Shown here: positions 61,989-64,000 of the stretch, one piece after another
How the letters are laid out: every line of letters starts with the position of its first letter
Position numbering within the stretch: position 1 is the stretch's first letter
Translations under genes and position numbers: made by a program
Assembly (NCBI RefSeq): GCF_024158035.1
Contig: NZ_JAMZEK010000003.1
Location: 372,001-436,000, forward strand
Direction of reading: 5' to 3'
Origin: Dyella lutea
GTDB taxonomy: Bacteria > Pseudomonadota > Gammaproteobacteria > Xanthomonadales > Rhodanobacteraceae
Length of the DNA stretch: 64,000 nucleotides
Notes under the pieces: generated by a model
Told to the model about the DNA's origin: nothing
The model's input: the letters and a program-made list of their open reading frames with translations, nothing else
Database searches by the model: none

Positions 61989-62564
61989 CTAGGATTCAAC
62001 GCGACTGATGATCTCACCAGCAAGACGAACAAAATTCATCGCAGCGTCGTACGTCGGCTGGAACGATTCAACGTGTACGGCTTGATTCCGGAGAAACCGC
62101 ATTTGGTTGAGCATCGCCACGTCTTCTGGGGTGGCAGCCCCTCGCTCGCCAAGGAACCGCAGCACCTCTCGTGTAGAGCTCACGTCGCGGTCTCTCAAGG
62201 AAGGGTCTTTTGCCTGCAGTGTTCGAATCAATGCGTTTTCAGTTTGGCGCCAGGCTTCCATGATGGCTGACCGTGGATTGACCTGCGCCAGCCGCTCCAC
62301 CTCTTCCTGCCAAGAGGGCTTTGTCGGTGGCTGGCTGGAAGTGGTGGCATCAGCGGAGGTACGCAACTCGCGAACTTCCCGCTCGAATTCTGCTTCAAGA
62401 GGGCCGGCCTTGACGCGACGCACAAATGGCAAGAGGGAGGTGATCTGTCGTTTAAGCACAAGAGCCAGAACCACTGACGCGAGAGGCCACGCTAGTGATT
62501 CGATGAGCTTGCTGATAAATGTGAGGAGATCCAACGGTATCTTCCGTATGCGGTCTAAGCCCAA
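61989..62564 (-). CDS. Cassette gene: membrane-anchored HEPN-like protein
   Basis: 191 residues. The TTG at 62564 lies inside the attC arm, so TTG 62534 (after GGAAG) may be the true start, giving 181. One membrane helix (LAWPLASVVLALVLKRQ) leads to a charged linker and a helical domain with the HEPN R-x4-H pattern, Arg159-His164 (FLRNQAVHVES). A membrane-tied HEPN RNase would be a plausible abortive-infection effector. Confidence 0.65.
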   Translation of the reverse strand: MGLDRIRKIPLDLLTFISKLIESLAWPLASVVLALVLKRQITSLLPFVRRVKAGPLEAEFEREVRELRTSADATTSSQPPTKPSWQEEVERLAQVNPRSAIMEAWRQTENALIRTLQAKDPSLRDRDVSSTREVLRFLGERGAATPEDVAMLNQMRFLRNQAVHVESFQPTYDAAMNFVRLAGEIISRVES

Positions 62565-62612
62565 AAGTAAGTGGTGTGCGGCTCTTCGTGCTGCTTGACG
62601 AATTGTTAAGAC
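62553..62612 (-). other. Degenerate attC site
   Basis: Minus-strand reading: GTCTTAAC (R'' box, containing the stop of the GIY-YIG-like gene), AATTCGTCAAGC (L''), then a spacer and CTTAGAC (R'). L'' matches classical attC sites; the R boxes are imperfect. Confidence 0.5.
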
Positions 62613-63043
62613 GAATACTGTTCAATGACGCCCTCCAGCCTTTGCCGAGCGAAGTAGGTGAGCTCATCTTTCCACTTCATCCGGCTTCCTTGCGTATTGC
62701 ATTCGGGAACACCCCCAAATTTCTCGCGAAAAACTAGGAGCAAAGCCCGCTCAAGCTTCGCCCAGCTCTTTACGTTCTGTCGCGATTTGCACGTCACCGT
62801 GTAGAACGCGAGCTCTTTGATACCGTGCAAGTCAAGCATCTCAAGTGCTTTGGCGGCTGCGCTTGCTGCCATTCGGTGGGCGCCATTCTTTGTCGTTCCT
62901 ATGTACACAATGCTAGACCGACCGTACTGGTATTTCAGTGGCTTATTAGCCACTGCAACGTACACCAACTTCTCGGATTTGACCGCTGCGCGCGTGATTG
63001 TGACTGCGGCAGCGCTTGAAGATCGAATGGTCAAACGGGCCAT
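62606..63043 (-). CDS. Cassette gene: GIY-YIG-like nuclease fold protein
   Basis: 145 residues. The two tyrosine strands are LVYVA (27-30) and VYIGT (46-50), followed by Arg57 and, at the end of a helix, Glu98 (KLERALLLVF), with Asn116. These are the GIY-YIG active-site positions. The stop codon overlaps the attC R'' box, and the ATG is 16 bp after the preceding attC, the normal layout of an integron cassette. Confidence 0.7.
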   Translation of the reverse strand: MARLTIRSSSAAAVTITRAAVKSEKLVYVAVANKPLKYQYGRSSIVYIGTTKNGAHRMAASAAAKALEMLDLHGIKELAFYTVTCKSRQNVKSWAKLERALLLVFREKFGGVPECNTQGSRMKWKDELTYFARQRLEGVIEQYSS

Positions 63044-63058
63044 GAGCTACCCTCTTTG

Positions 63059-63115
63059 GCGTAACGCTGGAATTGAGCGGGGGTGTGGCCGTCCGCCTCA
63101 AATAAGTTGTTAGGT
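63059..63115 (-). other. attC recombination site
   Basis: 57 bp. Plus-strand GCGTAAC (63059-63065) and GTTAGGT (63109-63115) are the core boxes; the internal arms pair as GCTGGAATTGAGCGG with CCGCCTCAAAT. Its stem is closely similar to the attC at 63810. Confidence 0.85.
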
Positions 63116-63130
63116 ATCAAGCTATCGACC

Positions 63131-63790
63131 TCAAGGAAGTGACTCCTGGGCAAACCGCTCAACATCGGCAATCATTGAGGACACGTCGGCGGCTGTGAAC
63201 TCACCTGTGCTCCCATGAGCGGCGCTGTTCCTAATGGCCGCCAGAGCAGTGATTCGCTTTTGCATGAGACTGTTATACTGGCCTGTCTTCGCCAGATCGG
63301 CGTTCATCTTGTCTAGCTTGCTGTGTGAAAGGCCGTGTGAGTCGCACAAGGTGCGCAGCGTTGTCTCCAAAACCACGCCTGCGACCACGGCCGCGGCGGA
63401 TATGTAACCTGACTTGTGAAGCTCTCTGGCCTGATCTAGCTCAGAATCCGCAATTTCGGCCTGAACGAGATTGCGGACTGAGACGAGATAACCGCCCTCA
63501 AAGTCCTCGCGCGCAGCAGTGAAAACGGCTCGGAGACTCTTGAGGTTTTCGTAGTTGCCAGAGAAAGAGCTGGGTTCTTCAGCCGCAACGAACGATTTGT
63601 AGTGCTCAGACTCCCGACCGCATGCATTGCCAATTAGGCTACGCGCTTTAACACACCAGTTGAGAAATTGCTCAGCATCGACCTGCTCGTAGCGCCCCGA
63701 ATACTCGCCGTGCTTGACCTGCATAGTCTTCGCGAGATCCGACAGCTGGTCAGAAAGCTCTGCAAAGCGCTTGAAGATGACCTTGACCAC
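63131..63790 (-). CDS. Cassette gene: HEPN-domain protein
   Basis: 219 residues, GTG start behind GGGGAG. All-helical, with Arg187-His192 (AAIRNSAAHGS) giving the R-x4-H HEPN RNase motif, Asn following Arg. The preceding SGYISAAAVVAGVVLETTLRTLC helix is typical of DUF4145-like HEPN domains. Bounded by attC sites on both sides, so it is one complete mobile cassette. Confidence 0.75.
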   Translation of the reverse strand: MVKVIFKRFAELSDQLSDLAKTMQVKHGEYSGRYEQVDAEQFLNWCVKARSLIGNACGRESEHYKSFVAAEEPSSFSGNYENLKSLRAVFTAAREDFEGGYLVSVRNLVQAEIADSELDQARELHKSGYISAAAVVAGVVLETTLRTLCDSHGLSHSKLDKMNADLAKTGQYNSLMQKRITALAAIRNSAAHGSTGEFTAADVSSMIADVERFAQESLP

Positions 63791-63809
63791 CCGACGTTTC
63801 TCCCCTGAG

Positions 63810-63866
63810 GCCTAACGCTGGAATTGAGCGGCGGCAGAGCCGTCCGCCTCGAATGAATAGTTAGGT
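63810..63866 (-). other. attC recombination site
   Basis: 57 bp. GCCTAAC (63810-63816) and GTTAGGT (63860-63866) flank arms GCTGGAATTGAGCGG and CCGCCTCGAAT. All canonical parts are present, so it should be recombination-competent. Confidence 0.9.
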
Positions 63867-63892
63867 CGCAGGCTCAGACGCAAGAGCATGAC

Positions 63893-64000
63893 TTAACCCC
63901 CTTTGTATCTTGCGGCCTCGCGCCAACTGCCCAGAGCTTGGCTCTCGGTGCGGCCTTTCACCTCGATGCGCTCACCCATATACGTGCCGACGGCGACCCA
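63893..64000 (-). CDS. Cassette gene, C-terminal part only
   Basis: The frame enters from the window edge and reads WVAVGTYMGERIEVKGRTES and on to ARYKGG before TAA at 63893. The GERIEVKGRTES...W.EAA pattern recurs in small integron-cassette proteins, from memory. The stop is 27 bp before the attC, as expected. Function unknown. Confidence 0.6.
   Translation of the reverse strand, partial: WVAVGTYMGERIEVKGRTESQALGSWREAARYKGG

Noticed and set aside
1..64000. CRISPR arrays, rRNA and tRNA genes
   Set aside because: No regularly spaced direct repeats and no cloverleaf or rRNA-like sequence was seen on either strand.

Overview
The window is high-GC gammaproteobacterial DNA. Codon use, a zot-type filamentous phage remnant, an integron cassette array with Xanthomonas-like attC sites and an inward-facing xylose locus all point to the Xanthomonadales, probably Rhodanobacteraceae (Dyella, Luteibacter or Rhodanobacter type). 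The taxon is inferred from gene content only. No rRNA, tRNA or CRISPR array was seen.

Left half (1-33.5 kb) is accessory DNA. Two tyrosine recombinases (22-1044 and 14449-15567) bracket a dense defence block. It holds a NERD-nuclease/NTPase gene with a partner, a trypsin-like protease preceded by a frame-disrupted small gene, a complete Hachiman pair (hamA-hamB), and a compact ubiquitin-like operon. That operon has a 42-residue His/Pro-rich peptide ending in Gly, an E2-E1 fusion and a JAMM peptidase. A KfrA-like DNA-binding coiled-coil protein lies between this operon and the second recombinase. Next come a BrnT-like toxin-domain protein, a 1416-residue nuclease-STAND-repeat protein with its own XRE regulator, and a Tn5053/Tn7-type tniA-tniB-tniQ module. 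After those are an AlpA/MerR-like protein, two VbhA-type antitoxins without a Fic toxin, a HEPN protein and an Mrr-like nuclease. From 28.4 to 33.5 kb lies a decayed filamentous prophage (5'-truncated zot, small phage genes, a structured C4-like leader RNA). A low-GC two-gene insert (29.2-30.4 kb) of unknown function sits inside it.

Middle (33.8-49.2 kb) is chromosomal-looking metabolism. A secreted amidohydrolase is followed by a run of regulator/enzyme pairs, mostly divergent: LysR with an NmrA-like reductase, TetR with an alpha/beta hydrolase (with clear palindromic operators), AraC with an SDR, GlxA-type regulator with a DJ-1/PfpI protein, and AraC with an aldo/keto reductase. An epoxide hydrolase, a DUF2127-like membrane protein and a small secreted His/Asp repeat protein complete the stretch.

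Right part (49.5-61.7 kb) is a hemicellulose/xylose locus. xylB-xylA-sugar porter and a GH31 alpha-xylosidase run leftward. xylR, a GH29 alpha-L-fucosidase and a Tat-exported GH43 enzyme run rightward. Together they would release xylose and fucose from xyloglucan-type side chains, import xylose by proton symport, and convert it through xylulose to xylulose 5-phosphate under XylR control.

The right edge (62-64 kb) is part of a mobile integron array read on the minus strand. It has attC sites at 63810-63866 and 63059-63115 and a degenerate one at 62553-62612. These separate a TM-HEPN protein, a GIY-YIG-like protein and a HEPN protein, and the end of another cassette gene runs off the window. 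The integrase is expected to the right, outside the window.
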